Source of the DNA: Eunapius fragilis
Taxonomy: Eukaryota; Porifera; Demospongiae; Spongillida; Spongillidae
DNA: 64,000 bases
Assembly (NCBI GenBank): GCA_963681505.1
Contig: OY811992.1
Location: 4,812,435-4,876,434 of the forward strand
Direction: 5' to 3'
In this document: one piece after another, positions 43,754 to 57,204 of the stretch
Layout of the letters: each line of letters starts with the position of its first letter
Position numbering within the stretch: position 1 is the first letter of the stretch
The notes under the pieces: generated by a model
What the model was told of the DNA's origin: nothing
Seen by the model: the letters and a program-made list of their open reading frames with translations, nothing else
The model's database searches: none
Made by a program: the position numbers and the translations under genes

Positions 43754-44588
43754 GCTAAGCACACTACCATCAGAGGTGTGCTAAACACACTACCATCAGA
43801 GGTGTGCTAAACATACTACCATCAGAGATGTGCTAAACACACTACCATCAGTGGTGTGCTAAACACACTAACATCAGAGGTGTGCTAAACACACTACCAT
43901 CAGAGGTGTGCTAAACACACCACCATCAGGTTTTCTAAACACACTATCATCAGTGGTGTGCTAAACGACTACCGTCAGAGGTGTGTTAGGCACCTTACCA
44001 ACAGACGTGTGTGAAACATACTACCATCAGAGGTGTGCTAAACACACTATCATCAGAGGTGTGCTAAACACGCTACCATCAGAGGTGTTGTTAGGCACCT
44101 TACCAACAGAGGTGTGCTGGGCACACTACCGTCAGAGGTGTATTAGGCACCTTACCAACAGAGATGTGTTAGGCACCTTACCACCAAAGGTGTGCTAAAC
44201 ACATTACCATCAGAGGTGTGCTAGGCACCTTACCATCAGAGGTGTGCTAGGCACCTTACCATCAGAGGTGTGCTAGGCACCTTACCATCAGAGGTGTGCT
44301 AGGCACCTTACCACCAGAGGTGTGCTAGGCACCTTACCATCAGAGGTGTGCTAGGCACCTTACCATCAGAGGTGTGCTAGGCACCTTACCATCAGAGGTG
44401 TGCTAGGCACCTTACCATCAGAGGTGTGCTAGGCACCTTACCATCAGAGGTGTGCTAGGCACCTTACCACCAGAGGTGTGCTAGGCACCTTACCATCAGA
44501 GGTGTGCTAGGCACACTACCATCAGAGGTGTGCTAGGCACCTTACCATCAGAGGTGTGCTAGGCACCTTACCATCAGAGGTGTGCTAG
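43754..44588. repeat. 26-bp minisatellite, copy 2
   Basis: Same length and unit order as 14711-15545 as far as read. Confidence 0.9.
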
Positions 44589-46323
44589 TGATGTTTATGT
44601 AATACAAATTTATATTACATAACATTTATTAAACATCATTCAAAGACCGTTTAAAGATAGGGGGTTGGAGGCAAAGGTTCCTAGTTATAATACGTGTCAC
44701 TATTTTGATGGCTTTAGCTGCACATTCCCTTCCCCCCCTCCCCTTCTGTCGGTCATTGCACCACATGCAAGCCAATCACATTCGTCCTTGTATGCACTGA
44801 ACATTTTACGTAGGAAGCTAGCACTAAAGAAATTCATTGTTTGTACAGGCAGGCATTGTGGATAATTATCTCCTTTGTAAGGATTCTTAAGAGTCCTCTA
44901 CATTTGTACTTCAGCGCAATGCAGTTCAATAACAACTTGGCATTCCATCTAGCAATCTTGAACATAGGACACCAAGGCTAGGTACTTCATATTGCAACAA
45001 GAAAAAAAGTGTTCGTTTTAAAATGGTAGTAAAATCTAGGCTTCAAATTGATATTGGCACTTAGTTTTCTGTTCCTACGCTGAATTTGAAAGATAGGAAG
45101 GTAGCTATAGATGCCAGCTGCGCATGTAAATAAAAAGGTCACAAAGGCTCTTACGAAGAAAAAGATAATAGGCATTGTTTACATAAGTGGTTAGAATTGT
45201 GGTCAACTCATAACGCATGAAATCATTGAAGTCAAGAGTTAATAATTTATATTCTTACATATGTTAGTATGTTTAGTTCATGGATATATTTTGTTTCTGA
45301 AACTCAGACACATGTGTGATGAAATGGTTAAGATTGACCCCAAAAAGGGTTGAACACGTGCCCATGTGTGACGTCACAAGTGGCGGTGATGTAATCCATT
45401 CCCCAATACATAGAGATGAATCTACGTGGATCTACAAACCTTTATACGATACTTTTATGGCCATTGGCGGCCCCAGCGCTTACCGAAGGGAGAGGCCAAC
45501 CCCACGAAGGGCGCCAAAGGGGGAGGGGCATTATCGATTTTGCAATCTTAGTCATTTGTTAATCGCTATTTGTACGCTCAAATGAGTGTTAGTAGTTATT
45601 TTACACATACTTACATGTAGTAATCATATTGCAACGCTACAGTAAAATTACTTATAGGGGCTGGGGGGCGCCATGGCCCCCCCCCCCCGGGGCCGCCTAT
45701 GATGGCTGAGCGCGACCACTTACGTCGACAGAGCTTTGTAATTTTCTCGGTTCCAACCAAAATGAACAGATCGTATTAACATACCAAAGCCACGCGATCG
45801 ATAACCAGTGAAATAACCAGATACAATACAGTACATAATATTATTATCAGCCCGTATTACCGCTGTCAATCACCGTAACAGCCACTTGGAACATCATTGG
45901 GCACATCATTGAATTTACTGTGATCATAAAGCTGCAAGGATCTGCTGGAGGCTAACATCAGTTTTCACATCCACAAGGTTAGCTCAACCAGCCGAAGTGT
46001 GATGCATAATATAATGAAACCTATGCAAAACGTAAGAGAGCATCACTGAATGCACCAACGTAGCTCCTGAAGAAGGTGACTTGATGGTGGCGGCATGGTG
46101 GCGGCAGGACGTATGGCTTTTCCTATGGCGCGAGTGATGTCCTCCAGAGGCAATTATTAATCGATCGAACCATTCTTATATTGCTGTCGCGACCGTTACA
46201 TTTGGCTGCATGATCATTTTGGTTGGCCGCGCGGGAGCGTTTCGCGGTCCCGCCATGCCGTTAGTGTTGATAGCTTCTTGTTATTTTATGGTAGGAGCGA
46301 CCGCGAGATGGGGAACAGAAGGG
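44589..46323. other. Intergenic, copy of 15546-17280; no gene
   Basis: Same features as the first copy. Confidence 0.5.
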
Positions 46324-47101
46324 GTAGTCTCGTACCCAGACCCAGATTCCCAACAGCTCCGGTGGATTACATCACCGCTACGTGGAAAGTGGGTCTGGCT
46401 ACTTTTTTGTTCTGTGGATCCTGAGTGTTACGCAATCTTTGTGTCGTCACAAAAATGGGGTGTCGTTTTTTGTCGTCTTATACTAATTATCGTGTCGTCA
46501 TAGCAAATTACCTGGCTCAAAACACAGAAAGAACGTGCATTCCACCGCGCGCCTAGTAAGAATTACCCAACAGGCACATGTCCTTTTATGACTGGGGCAT
46601 GAGAAACAGTATACCTTAAACAATTTAGTTCCAGAAAGCACGCAGGAAGCAGCTGCTCCAAAAGATAGAAAGGAACGTTGAGGCTGAGGTTTGTCGGGAT
46701 GACAGGGGCAGGCGGCCTGGCTTCCACTCGCCTCTCCCGTTCTCATCGAGTTTCTAGCCGTGCGCAGTCGCGGGCGCGTCCTTGTCCTTGTAACGCTCCT
46801 GCCCACGATGAAGGCTTGTTTGCTCAGACCCGAGCGGGTACTAAAGCCTTAAAAACAGTCACCCTCGAGGAGAAGGCTCCAATTAGAGTACCACCCGAAC
46901 TCATTATTGCTGGCTATGGAATGCAATTACACTCATAATTAAGTACACCGTGACGTCACTACGGGCTGCAATTTGATTGGTTCTCCAAAATCTAGGATCC
47001 AAGAACAAAAAAATTCAACCTATGAGCAGACCCACTTTCCACGTAGCGGTGATGTAATCCACCCGCAGCTGTTGGGAATCTGGGTCTGGGTACGAGACTA
47101 C
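46324..47101. mobile_element. TIR element, copy 2
   Basis: Same TIRs and the same flanking 'agaaggg' (46317-46323 and 47102-47108). Confidence 0.85.
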
Positions 47102-47641
47102 AGAAGGGGTCAAAGGGCCTTAGACTGGTTTGCAAACAAAGACTGACGGCAGTTTACATAATATTGTATTCACTACTGAATGCCTAGAGAAGGTACATTT
47201 GGGTTAGACATCAGCCCCCACATCGTCAGGTCCACCGATTTATCGGCAATGGTTAATTACATTTATGGACCCATTCTTTTTCACTGCTGATGTATTTGTA
47301 CTGCCTACTACCGCGTATTTACTGCATCAGCTATATGAGTTAATACAATATCTTGGTATTGATAGTTTCTTGTTCTTTAATGGATGGCGTGCCCAGACCC
47401 AGATTCCCAACAGCTGCGGATGGATTACATCACCGCTACCATACAGAAGTCATATACCTCAATCCCCCTCACAGGAGAAAAGCCCCACATCACAGGACCA
47501 TACCTAACATCCCTGTGATGAGGAAGTATCACTATGGTTAACACCATCTGCAATGGCACCACTGCATAAACATAGATATGTGGTGACCACACTCAAGGAA
47601 CAAGCTCACTCACTACCATACATGCAAACTATGCATCAACA

Positions 47642-47713
<72 letters not shown>

Positions 47714-49995
47714 CACCAAATAATGTACAGAACCTTAAACTTTTACCTGACAAAGGTCCCTTATGCGTACCAGAAGGGGTCAAAGGGTCTTAGACTGGTT
47801 TGCAAACAAGGCCTAAGGGGGGGGTCCCATGCAACTTATTGTATTCACTAATGCCCACAATAGAACCATCTATTTTAAGAGAAGAAGAGTAGGGTACAGT
47901 AGGGTTAGACATAGGCCCCCAGTAATGGTTAGACCTATTCGTTTTCTCTGCTGATGTATTTGTACTACCTACCACACCATGTACTTGGCTGCATCTTCTA
48001 TAGTCACAATAAAATTTGGTCCACCAATAATAAATATTGGTACTGTACGGTCTGTGGGGGGGGCTGATATTTGTGCCTGCATGCATGTATCCATCCAATG
48101 GAGGTGTTACATTGAGCTGCTAGGATGGAAGGATCTTCTGAAGTTGAGGGATGGCAAAGTCCACTACAAGCATCTTGTCATCAAAGAAGAAGAAGAAGCC
48201 ATGAAGTTGAGTGGGAGGCCTTTGTCATATTAACTTATGGCTGGCAGGTACAATAGAGCATTTATCTATGAAACTGTTGTGAAAATTTTCCAAGCATATG
48301 AAGTCATTTCTGTTTAGCTTCTGTTTAGCTTGTACCAGAAGTGTTGTAGGCTATTAAAGCAGTTGCATGAGATTAGAATACTACCTGGTATGAGAAACAA
48401 ATGTTCACTTCAGAGAGCTAAAAAAATAGTCAGGAACAAACGTTTCCTTCACCCCCCCCCCCCCCCCCCGGGGCATTATTTGACCTTTACCACGTGCGCG
48501 CGGAAGCTTGTTATAAACCGCCAAGATCTTCTTTTTTTCCCCCTCCCTTTCCCTTCTCGTGAATTGATTATATATTCCCAGTAAAATCCCAGTTAAAAAC
48601 ATATGTATAACAAGATTTAAATACATATTCTCAGTTTTTATCTTGAATAACATAACCGGATACGAACATGGTTAATTAATTGTATCTATTATTGTTAATC
48701 ATCACCCCAGCTAGCACTCTTGAGTCAAAGTGAGTTATACGTTCAACCGGGGTTAGAGGTGGAGTTCTATGAATTGCGTTTTAATGGCATGCGTAAACTT
48801 ATAAATGGAAGGCGGCAAAACAAATAAGTAACCACTGGTCCTGGTCTATGGTACCGGAATTGCCTTTGGTTGGTAGCTAGTGGACCTTGCACAGCCTTCA
48901 TATATGGCCGCCACGTTTTGTTGCACAGAAGTGCAGTGTCATCCCGGGGAAGAGCGGTGGTCATGTTTTTTTGTGTCTTCAGTTCTGTTGGGGACAGCAA
49001 AAAACATGGCCGCCGCTCTTCCCGGGATGACACTGCAACCTAGTGATTTATTAGATGGGATGTATCACTCGACCGAACCTCCAATGCGCGCGTTTATCAT
49101 GGAGTGAAGTGCACGGGGTGATCGTGTAGACAGGTTTTTGAAATAATCTTACAAAGGACGCGAAGTCTTCATTGGGCAGCTATGTAAATTACCCATATGC
49201 TTGAGTAGGCTATAATATAATGCGCTTTGCTCTATAGCGCCAATGAATCTGCGGCTTTATCATTACTTCAACCGTATATATATATATCGCGGTGCGATTG
49301 CATGGAAGAAGCACCAAAATAAAGTGTTGTTTTATTTCGTTAGTCCAGAAAGTTCTGCAAACTTCCTGTCGTATGCGTATCCCGCGTGTAGGGAGTGTTC
49401 ATAAATGATGTCACTTTTTTTGATGATTTTTGGACCATACATACATATGTTGTCCATACAAGTCACAGAATTAAGGCGCTACTCATGTTTAAATGGATGT
49501 CACGTTTCATTTCAACCCCACCCCCTCCCCACCCCCAATAGTTTATTCTTTTTTCCACTGCAGAGATAGCTGATTTAATTATACAATAAAGTAATTATAT
49601 ATTTTAACCACTAGGGGTAATGTCCTTCCTCCTACAGAGAAGTTGTATGGGACGAAAAAAATTGTGGACCTATATAAGGAAGTCGATACCCATGCACAGC
49701 ATTTGAAAGATCTGAAGCATTTTAATACTTTATATATGGGAATTATTGATATGCTCTCCAAGACAAGTTTTAATTCTTTTGAGATATTAATCAAGCTGTT
49801 ACCAAGCTTTTCCTTAATAGCAACTAAGTTCTGTTCTCAGGACATCTTGAATTCTTGCAAAATCAGCAAGCTTTTTTTGTCTCTTTGCCTGTCTCTTTGA
49901 GCTGTGAAATATGAAGGGTCTTTATGTTTAGATATTCATGTTGTGACTTAAATTATTTTTGCTGTTGGACAAGCTCACAAAACAAGAATGTAGAA
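47102..49995. other. Intergenic, copy of 18059-20956
   Basis: Contains the direct repeats, a CA microsatellite (about 47642-47706), a poly-C run and the hairpin at 48933-49035. No gene supported. Confidence 0.5.
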
Positions 49996-50355
49996 CATGG
50001 TGGCCATAAATCATGATGATGAGGACATGGTGGGCATAAACCATGATGATGAGGACATGGTGGGCATAAATCATGATGATGAGGACATGGTGGGCATAAA
50101 CCATGATGATGAGGACATGGTGGGCATAAACCATGATGATGAGGATATGGTGGGCATAAACCATGATGATGAGGACATGGTGGCCATAAATCATGATGAT
50201 GAGGACATGGTGGGCATAAACCATGATGATGAGGACATGGTGGGCATAAATCATGATGATGAGGGCATGGTGGCCATAAATCATGATGATGAGGACATGG
50301 TGGGCATAAACCATGATGATGAGGACATGGTGGGCATAATCCATGATGATGAGGA
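49996..50355. repeat. 30-bp VNTR, 12 units
   Basis: One unit more than at 20957-21286. The rest of the array keeps the same order of variant units. Confidence 0.95.
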
Positions 50356-50502
50356 CTTGTGGTTAATATAATTTTGTGTTTATCTTTTTTTTTTTTTCTA
50401 TTGATGTTGCCATTAGCAGCTGGTCATTGATAGATTTTTAAAATTAGTAATACACATATGCATGCATTGTTATGGTTTTGAGCATTTGTGCCCTCCAACA
50501 GT

Positions 50503-53500
50503 ATGGGTGAGAAGGAAACCATCTGTGGCCTGTGCTCCAAGCCCTACAATGATCCAAGGATTCTACCATGTTTGCACTCCTTCTGTAAGCAATGTCTCCA
50601 TCATGAGATAGAGGCAAGTGGTTCCCAACCAGTGTTCAAATGTCCCACCTGTGCACGACGTGTGACTATCCCAGTGGGAGGGGCCAGTGGTCTCACTCAG
50701 AACTTCCACCTGGGATTTGAAGCAGAGGTAGCTGGTTACACGTCCAAGCTTGTAAGCAACGGTGAGATGTGTTGTGATGAATGTATGGAAGGAAGTGTAA
50801 AAGAAAGTAATGGCTATGCAGAGGTGTTCTGTTGTACCTGTCGTAAGTTCCTATGCAAGACCTGCCACGACTATCACAAACGTAGTCGCCATCTGTCCAA
50901 ACACAATATGGTTGGACTGGACCAGAAGGGAGCCAAACAACTGCAGAGCACCATGAAGCCAAAGGAATGTTACTGCTCTCAGCCCAACCATGGGGACAAT
51001 AAGCTGATCTTTTATTGTGAGACATGTAAGGTACTAGTGTGCAGAGACTGTACATCAGTTACCCATAATGGCCACGGTGTAACTGAACTGTCGACTGTTG
51101 CAAAGATGCAACGAAATACAATGGAAGATGTCCTTACGAAAAGAAATAGATTGGTCACAATGCTGACTGATGTCATTAGTAAAAATACTGAGATGATGGA
51201 AGAAGTAAAAACTACCAAGGAAAATTGCCTGGTAGCTATCAACCAAGCCATTGAAACCCTCCAACAAACCTTACTGGAAAGGAAGAAAGCACTGTTGTTT
51301 GAGTTGGAAACAGTTTCACTGTCTAGTACAACAGCATTGACCATAGAGAAGGAGCAGTTGGAGAAGATGCTTGAGGATATAAATCGCTGCACAGAGTTGA
51401 CCTCACACATCCTCCAGACCCACACTGACCATGAGGTGGTAGCTGTGGGAGAACTTGTATCAACTGAACTGAAGGCCACTACCAAGAGAATAGAAGCCAT
51501 ATCTTTCAGGTATAGAAATATATCATTTGATTTTCAATCAGATGGTCTTGTGAGAGAGCTTTCTAATCTTGGTTGCATTATGGACTTGTCTCCATCACCG
51601 TCGTCAAGCACATGGACATCCACATCAGTAGCAATGGTGGGGACTAGGTTTGTTGCTAAGGTTGAGAGCAAGACCCCAAAGGGGACAGGGTACCCACATG
51701 GAGGTCTGAAGGTTCAGGCTGAGATGAGGACCAAGGACCATAATGGAGCAGTTGTGTATGGAGAGGTGGAGGATCACAGGGATGGGACCTACACCATCAC
51801 CCTCACCCCTCAGATCACTGGTCCTCACCAGCTCCTCATCTCAATGGATGGTCAGCATGTACAGAACAGTCCTCACGACCTTCAGGTGATGTCTAAACAT
51901 GACTACAGTACCTTACATAAGGTCCAGCCAGTGGTGTATTGTCGTGGTCATCCATTATGTGTTGCCATCCATGACAGTGGAGACATCTATGTAGGGAGCT
52001 CTGCTAGCAGCATCTATGTGTTTGATCACACAGGTCAGCTGAAAAGTACTATAGCTGGTTACAGTGGATTAGGAAAAGGGCCTCAGCCTGGAAGTATTAA
52101 TGGTCAGTTCAGTGTTCCAACTGGTCTATGTATCAAGGGAGATATGTTATATATCGCTGACAACGATAATCATTGTATACAGAAGCTGACATTAGTGGGA
52201 AGGAACCCCCAGCCTGTCAGTGCATATCAGCTACCACAAGTACAAAGTCAGGGAATACCAAAGAAGAAAGGTTTAGAGACGGGAGGTTTAGGGACTCAAT
52301 GTTTACAGATGGGAGGTGTAGGGATGGAAAGTTTTAGGGCCAGTGAGTTTAAGGCCCCGCTGTCAGGCCAGGTAACTACAAAAGCCGTCTTAAATCAGCA
52401 GCAGCCATTGGTTGGCCAAGCAACTACAACAGCCGTCTTAAATCAGCAGCAGCCATTGCTTGGCCAAGCAACTACAAAAGCCGTCTTAAATCAGCAGCAG
52501 CCATTGGTTGGCCAAGCAACTACAAAAGCCGTCTTAAATCAGCAGCAGCTATTGGTTGGCCAAGCAACTACAACAGCCTTCTTAAATCAGCAGCAGCTAT
52601 TGGTTGGCCAAGCAACTACAACAGCCGTCTTAAATCAGCAGCAGCCATTGCTTGGCCAAGCAACTACAAAAGCCGTCTTAAATCAGCAGCAGCCATTGGT
52701 TGGCCAAGCAACTACAAAAGCCGTCTTAAATCAGCAGCAGCTATTGGTTGGCCAAGCAACTACAACAGCCTTCTTAAATCAGCAGCAGCCATTGGTTTTG
52801 GGCCAAGCAACTACAAAAGCTGTCTTAAATCAGCAGCAGCCATTGTTTGGCCAGGCATCTACAACAGCCATCTATAATCAGCAGCAGCGATTGGTTTTGG
52901 GCCAAGCAACTACAACAGCTGTCTTAAATCAGCAGCAGCCATTGTTTGGCCAGGCATCTACAACAGCCATCTATAATCACCAGCAGCCATTGGTTTTGGG
53001 CCAAGCAACTACAACAGCTGTCTTAAATCAGCAGCAGCCATTGGTTTTTGGCCAGGCAGATAAAACAGCCGTCTTAAATCAGCAGCAGCCATTGGTTGGC
53101 CAGGCAACTACAACAGCCGTCTTAAATCTGCAGTCATTTGTGTCAGACCCAGCAAGTGCAACAGCCGCCCTTATAAATGCCACTGCAGTTATTGTTGATG
53201 AGTATAATAGAGTTATTGCTTCTGATGATAGTACTAACATGATACACATATTCAGCCACAATGGTGAGATTATAAAACTCATAGATGGAAACGTCACTGG
53301 TGATAATAGCTTTCTGCATCCAGTTGATCTTGCCTTAGACCCTTATGGAAACATTCATGTGGCAGCGTATGGTTCAAATGTTATAAAAGTCTTCACCAAG
53401 GAAGGTATTTATGTCAGAATATATGGCAGAGATCTAAAAGGTCCTAGGGGAATAGCCATTGATGATGAAGGTTACTGCATTGTCAGTGAGAGTGAAGGCA

Positions 53501-53655
53501 ATTGTCTCTCCATCTTTGACCCTCGAGGAAACAAAATCCACACTGTTGCCATGCCAGAGCTATGCAGACCCTGTGGTCTAGCACTAGACCCCAAAGATGG
53601 TAGTGTGTATGTTGCTAGCGATACAGTTGATATTGTACTGAAGTATAGCAAATAG
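50503..53655 (+). CDS. TRIM-NHL protein, second copy (1050 aa)
   Basis: The translation appears identical to that of 21434-24586: RING, two B-boxes, coiled coil, filamin domain, and an NHL propeller split by 16 Gln-rich units. The 48-bp minisatellite has the same number and order of units in both copies, although it is the sort of sequence that changes quickly. So the two are either a very recent duplication or two alleles assembled in series. The upstream VNTR differs by one unit, which shows that they are not the same read set copied by mistake. Start ATG at 50503, same reasoning as for copy 1. Confidence 0.92.
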   Translation: MGEKETICGLCSKPYNDPRILPCLHSFCKQCLHHEIEASGSQPVFKCPTCARRVTIPVGGASGLTQNFHLGFEAEVAGYTSKLVSNGEMCCDECMEGSVKESNGYAEVFCCTCRKFLCKTCHDYHKRSRHLSKHNMVGLDQKGAKQLQSTMKPKECYCSQPNHGDNKLIFYCETCKVLVCRDCTSVTHNGHGVTELSTVAKMQRNTMEDVLTKRNRLVTMLTDVISKNTEMMEEVKTTKENCLVAINQAIETLQQTLLERKKALLFELETVSLSSTTALTIEKEQLEKMLEDINRCTELTSHILQTHTDHEVVAVGELVSTELKATTKRIEAISFRYRNISFDFQSDGLVRELSNLGCIMDLSPSPSSSTWTSTSVAMVGTRFVAKVESKTPKGTGYPHGGLKVQAEMRTKDHNGAVVYGEVEDHRDGTYTITLTPQITGPHQLLISMDGQHVQNSPHDLQVMSKHDYSTLHKVQPVVYCRGHPLCVAIHDSGDIYVGSSASSIYVFDHTGQLKSTIAGYSGLGKGPQPGSINGQFSVPTGLCIKGDMLYIADNDNHCIQKLTLVGRNPQPVSAYQLPQVQSQGIPKKKGLETGGLGTQCLQMGGVGMESFRASEFKAPLSGQVTTKAVLNQQQPLVGQATTTAVLNQQQPLLGQATTKAVLNQQQPLVGQATTKAVLNQQQLLVGQATTTAFLNQQQLLVGQATTTAVLNQQQPLLGQATTKAVLNQQQPLVGQATTKAVLNQQQLLVGQATTTAFLNQQQPLVLGQATTKAVLNQQQPLFGQASTTAIYNQQQRLVLGQATTTAVLNQQQPLFGQASTTAIYNHQQPLVLGQATTTAVLNQQQPLVFGQADKTAVLNQQQPLVGQATTTAVLNLQSFVSDPASATAALINATAVIVDEYNRVIASDDSTNMIHIFSHNGEIIKLIDGNVTGDNSFLHPVDLALDPYGNIHVAAYGSNVIKVFTKEGIYVRIYGRDLKGPRGIAIDDEGYCIVSESEGNCLSIFDPRGNKIHTVAMPELCRPCGLALDPKDGSVYVASDTVDIVLKYSK

Positions 53656-54577
53656 GTTCTGGAGTCATTGTGTGTTGTTATTCCATTATTAGCACATATG
53701 TATGTAACAAAACCTTTTAGGTATTTCATTGATCCCTTGGATGTAATGTAATGTTCCTGTTTTTATGAGTTTTGTAATTCGCAATGTTTGTGAATTCTTT
53801 AATTAACTGAGAATGAAGCTTAACCATATTAATAGCAGTGTTTTGCATTTGCGGGAGGGGTTGGTTTATGTTTATAACCACACAAGGACTGTCAATCTAA
53901 GTGGAGGTATCATATACCCTAACAGGGTGGTGATGTTATGACCTGCTATCATTAAGACTAACTGTATCATATACCTTAACAGGGTGGTGATGTTATGACC
54001 TGTTATCATGAAGACTGAGGGTATCATATGTGGTGATGTCATGACCTGCTATCATGAAGACTGAGGGTATCATATACCCTAACAGGGTGGTGATGTTATG
54101 ACTGAGGGTTATGTGCTAAGCACATTACCACCAGAGGTGTCCTAAGTGCATTGCCATCAGAAGTTTCCTACTGATGGTGGTGGAAATATCTAGAGCACCA
54201 AAATCTGCTAACTTAGTCCTAAGGGAAATGGCCCAGGTGGGAGATTTAAAAGGAAAACATTGCACAGATGTGAAGGTATATTGATTTATGTAACACATAT
54301 GGGGCAGTACGTGTCCAGCAAAATCACAATTCTGGATAGTTTTTCAAATTTTTTCATTTTCCGTGAACTCCCAATAGCTTCTATCAAATGGTCCTTGCGC
54401 ATCCTAAATTGGACTATCCAGTCTATCCATCGTAATCACAAAGTTATTGGACGCTAAATTTATAATTTGCTACACATTTCAATGCGAGCGCTAGCGTTAC
54501 TTTTCTTTTGCTTGTCGTGGAAATAAGGGTGATTTTGCTGGACAATATTAATACGTTTACCCATACAATGATTATGC
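53656..54577 (+). repeat. TRIM 3' UTR and flank module, copy of 24587-25509
   Basis: One base shorter ('gttttgcatttgcggg'). Confidence 0.75.
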
Positions 54578-56190
54578 CACTCCAAAAGCCTCACCCAACA
54601 GCAAAAATGAAGGAATCAATTAATCACCTACAGCGAAGAATGGCTTTATGGGGAAAAGGCGGACCTATAGATAAGCTTTTAATGGAAGGTTGTGTCATCC
54701 AACACCAAATCTTTAAGAAGAAAAGATTAGAAAAGGAGAACTCTGCTGAAAACAGACCGCGTTTATTTGCAAAAATGATGATGGCTGGGAAAGTGAAGGA
54801 TGCAATACGTTTTCTCACACAAAGTAATAGTAATGACATTATTCCAATTTCTGAGGAGTCACTACAAGAACTCAAAAAGAAGCACCCCCCGAGAGAGCCA
54901 CCAATAAAATCTGCTCTTATGATGCCAAACGAGCCTATTCAGGAACCACACTCTATAATATTTGATCAACTTAATGGGGAACTGATCCGGAAAGTTGCCT
55001 TAAGGACAGAAGGTTCGGCTGGTCCTTCAGGTTTAGATGCCTCTGCTTGGAGGAGACTTTGCACATCTTTCGCCCATAACTCATCTGACCTTTGTGAGGC
55101 ATTAGCCTGTACTGCTAAGAGGATTTGTTGCTCTTTTGTAGATCCAGTATTCATTTCCTCCTTTGTTGCCTGCCACCTGATTGCACTAGATAAGCACCCT
55201 GGAATAAGACCTATTGGTATTGGAGAGATATCCAGACGCATCGTTGGCAAAGCGATTCTATTGATCACCAGAGATGATGCTCAGGAAGCAACAGGAGCAC
55301 TACAGCTATGTGCAGGACAAGAAGCCGGCTGTGAAGCTGCTATCCACGCTATACATCAGCTCTTTGAGCTTTCTGATACAGATGCAGCAATTCTGATAGA
55401 TGCCACCAATGCCTTCAATTCTCTGAACAGAGAAAATGCTCTCAGAAACATTCAATATTTATGCCCTTCCATCTCAATTGCATTGATTAACACCTATCGT
55501 GAAAATGTGAGTCTATTCATTGATGGTCATACACTTTCTTCTACAGAAGGAACAACTCAAGGGGACCCACTAGCCATGGCGATGTATGCCCTAGGAGTTC
55601 TTCCGTTAATACATAGTCTTTCCACCAATGCTATCAAACAGGTATGGTATGCGGATGATGCTACAGCAAGTGGAGAATTGTCTAAAATTAGATCTTGGTG
55701 GGAGCATCTTGTTGAGATTGGTCCTCAATATGGCTACTTTCCGAATGCATCAAAAACCTGGATGATTGTAAAGAAGGAAAAATTTGAAGAAGCACAAGTT
55801 GTATTTGATGGTACTGGTGTTAATGTCACACAAGAGAAAGTATTGGAATGGACTAAAGAGATTGAAGTGCTATCTACCTTTGCAGTTAGTCAACCTCATG
55901 CATCCTATGCAGCATGTTATACTCATGGACTATCCAGCAAGTGGACCTTTCTCTGCAGGACAATTCCCAATATAAGCAAACATCTTCGTCCCCTGGAGGA
56001 AGCCATCAGATATAAGTTTCTCCCTGCCATAACTGGTCAATCTGCACTCAGTGATGTTGAGCGTGACCTACTAGCTCTACCATCTCGCCTAGGTGGCCTT
56101 GGTATAATCAACCCTGTAACTTCAAGTGATATTCAACACCTTACCTCTATCAACATATCCACTCCTCTTACGTCACTTATCCTTCAATAA
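54568..56190 (+). CDS. Reverse transcriptase domain, copy 3 (540 aa, truncated)
   Basis: Protein the same as 25500-27122 by eye, with all RT motifs including YADD. It lacks its own N-terminus, and the endonuclease-like tail is separated by a stop. Confidence 0.85.
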   Translation: MIMPLQKPHPTAKMKESINHLQRRMALWGKGGPIDKLLMEGCVIQHQIFKKKRLEKENSAENRPRLFAKMMMAGKVKDAIRFLTQSNSNDIIPISEESLQELKKKHPPREPPIKSALMMPNEPIQEPHSIIFDQLNGELIRKVALRTEGSAGPSGLDASAWRRLCTSFAHNSSDLCEALACTAKRICCSFVDPVFISSFVACHLIALDKHPGIRPIGIGEISRRIVGKAILLITRDDAQEATGALQLCAGQEAGCEAAIHAIHQLFELSDTDAAILIDATNAFNSLNRENALRNIQYLCPSISIALINTYRENVSLFIDGHTLSSTEGTTQGDPLAMAMYALGVLPLIHSLSTNAIKQVWYADDATASGELSKIRSWWEHLVEIGPQYGYFPNASKTWMIVKKEKFEEAQVVFDGTGVNVTQEKVLEWTKEIEVLSTFAVSQPHASYAACYTHGLSSKWTFLCRTIPNISKHLRPLEEAIRYKFLPAITGQSALSDVERDLLALPSRLGGLGIINPVTSSDIQHLTSINISTPLTSLILQ

Positions 56191-57204
56191 TCCACCACAT
56201 ACCCTATCTCCTGCCTGGAGTCTCAAAGGGATTGCAAGCGAAGAGCAATAAAACACAAGAGAGAACTTGAACAGAGCATAGTATTGGATTTGATAAATAA
56301 GCTACCTATTAGTTACCAAAAAGCCCTGCCCTTCATCAGTGAAAAAGGTGCATCATGCTGGCTCACAGCCCTTCCACTATCAGAAGATGGCCATGCTTTG
56401 CATAAAGGGGCTTTCAGAGATATGGTTGGCCTCCACCACTTTTACCATCTCACTGTGTTTGTGGACACAACTTCACTGTTGAACATGCTATGAGTTGTCC
56501 AACTGGAGGTTTCCCTTCAATCCGCCATAATGAAATAAGAGACTTAACAGCTAAGGTTCTCACAGAAACCTGCCACAATGTTGGGATCGAGCCACCACTA
56601 CAGTCAATAAATGATGAACATTTTCGTCACAAAACAGCAAATTCTGAAAATGGTGCACGGCTAGATATTGCAGCTGACAATTTTTGGGGAGACAACGGGC
56701 TTTCTTTGACATACGAGTATTCAACCCACATGCCCCATCTTATCTTAATAAGTCCCCAATGCAGTGCTACAAGTTGAATGAGCAAGAGAAGAAGCGGGCG
56801 TATGAAGAGAGGGTAAGAGAAATTGAGCATGGCTCCTTTGCACCTCTTGTATTCTCTATCTCAGGAGGTATGGGACCAATAGCCACAACTGTATACAAAA
56901 GAATGGCCTCGCTCATAGCTGAAAAACAAAATCATCCATATAGCTCTACTCTATTTTGGCTACGATGCAAGTTGAGTTTCTCCCTATATTGCGTTCTGCA
57001 ATAATGTGCATCAGAGGCTCAAGGTCCTCTTATCACAACCAACAAACATGTTCAGTGAGGCCATCGACCTTTCCTGCTCAGAAAGCAGGATCTCCAATTG
57101 AAATTTGAAATCTTATCCGTCATTTACTTTTTATGTATACTTATTAAGTGTCATTCAACACATCTGGTGAATCTCGTAAAAGAAATAAAAATTTAAAAAA
57201 AAAA
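54578..57204 (+). mobile_element. Non-LTR retroelement, copy 3
   Basis: Copy of 25510-28136 with two or more substitutions ('ctttcgccc', 'actctatttt'). It carries the same stop, 11-bp deletion and frameshift. Confidence 0.85.

Noticed and set aside
48933..49035. tRNA or structured RNA at the CpG-rich hairpin
   Set aside because: No cloverleaf or internal promoter boxes; a simple inverted repeat explains it.
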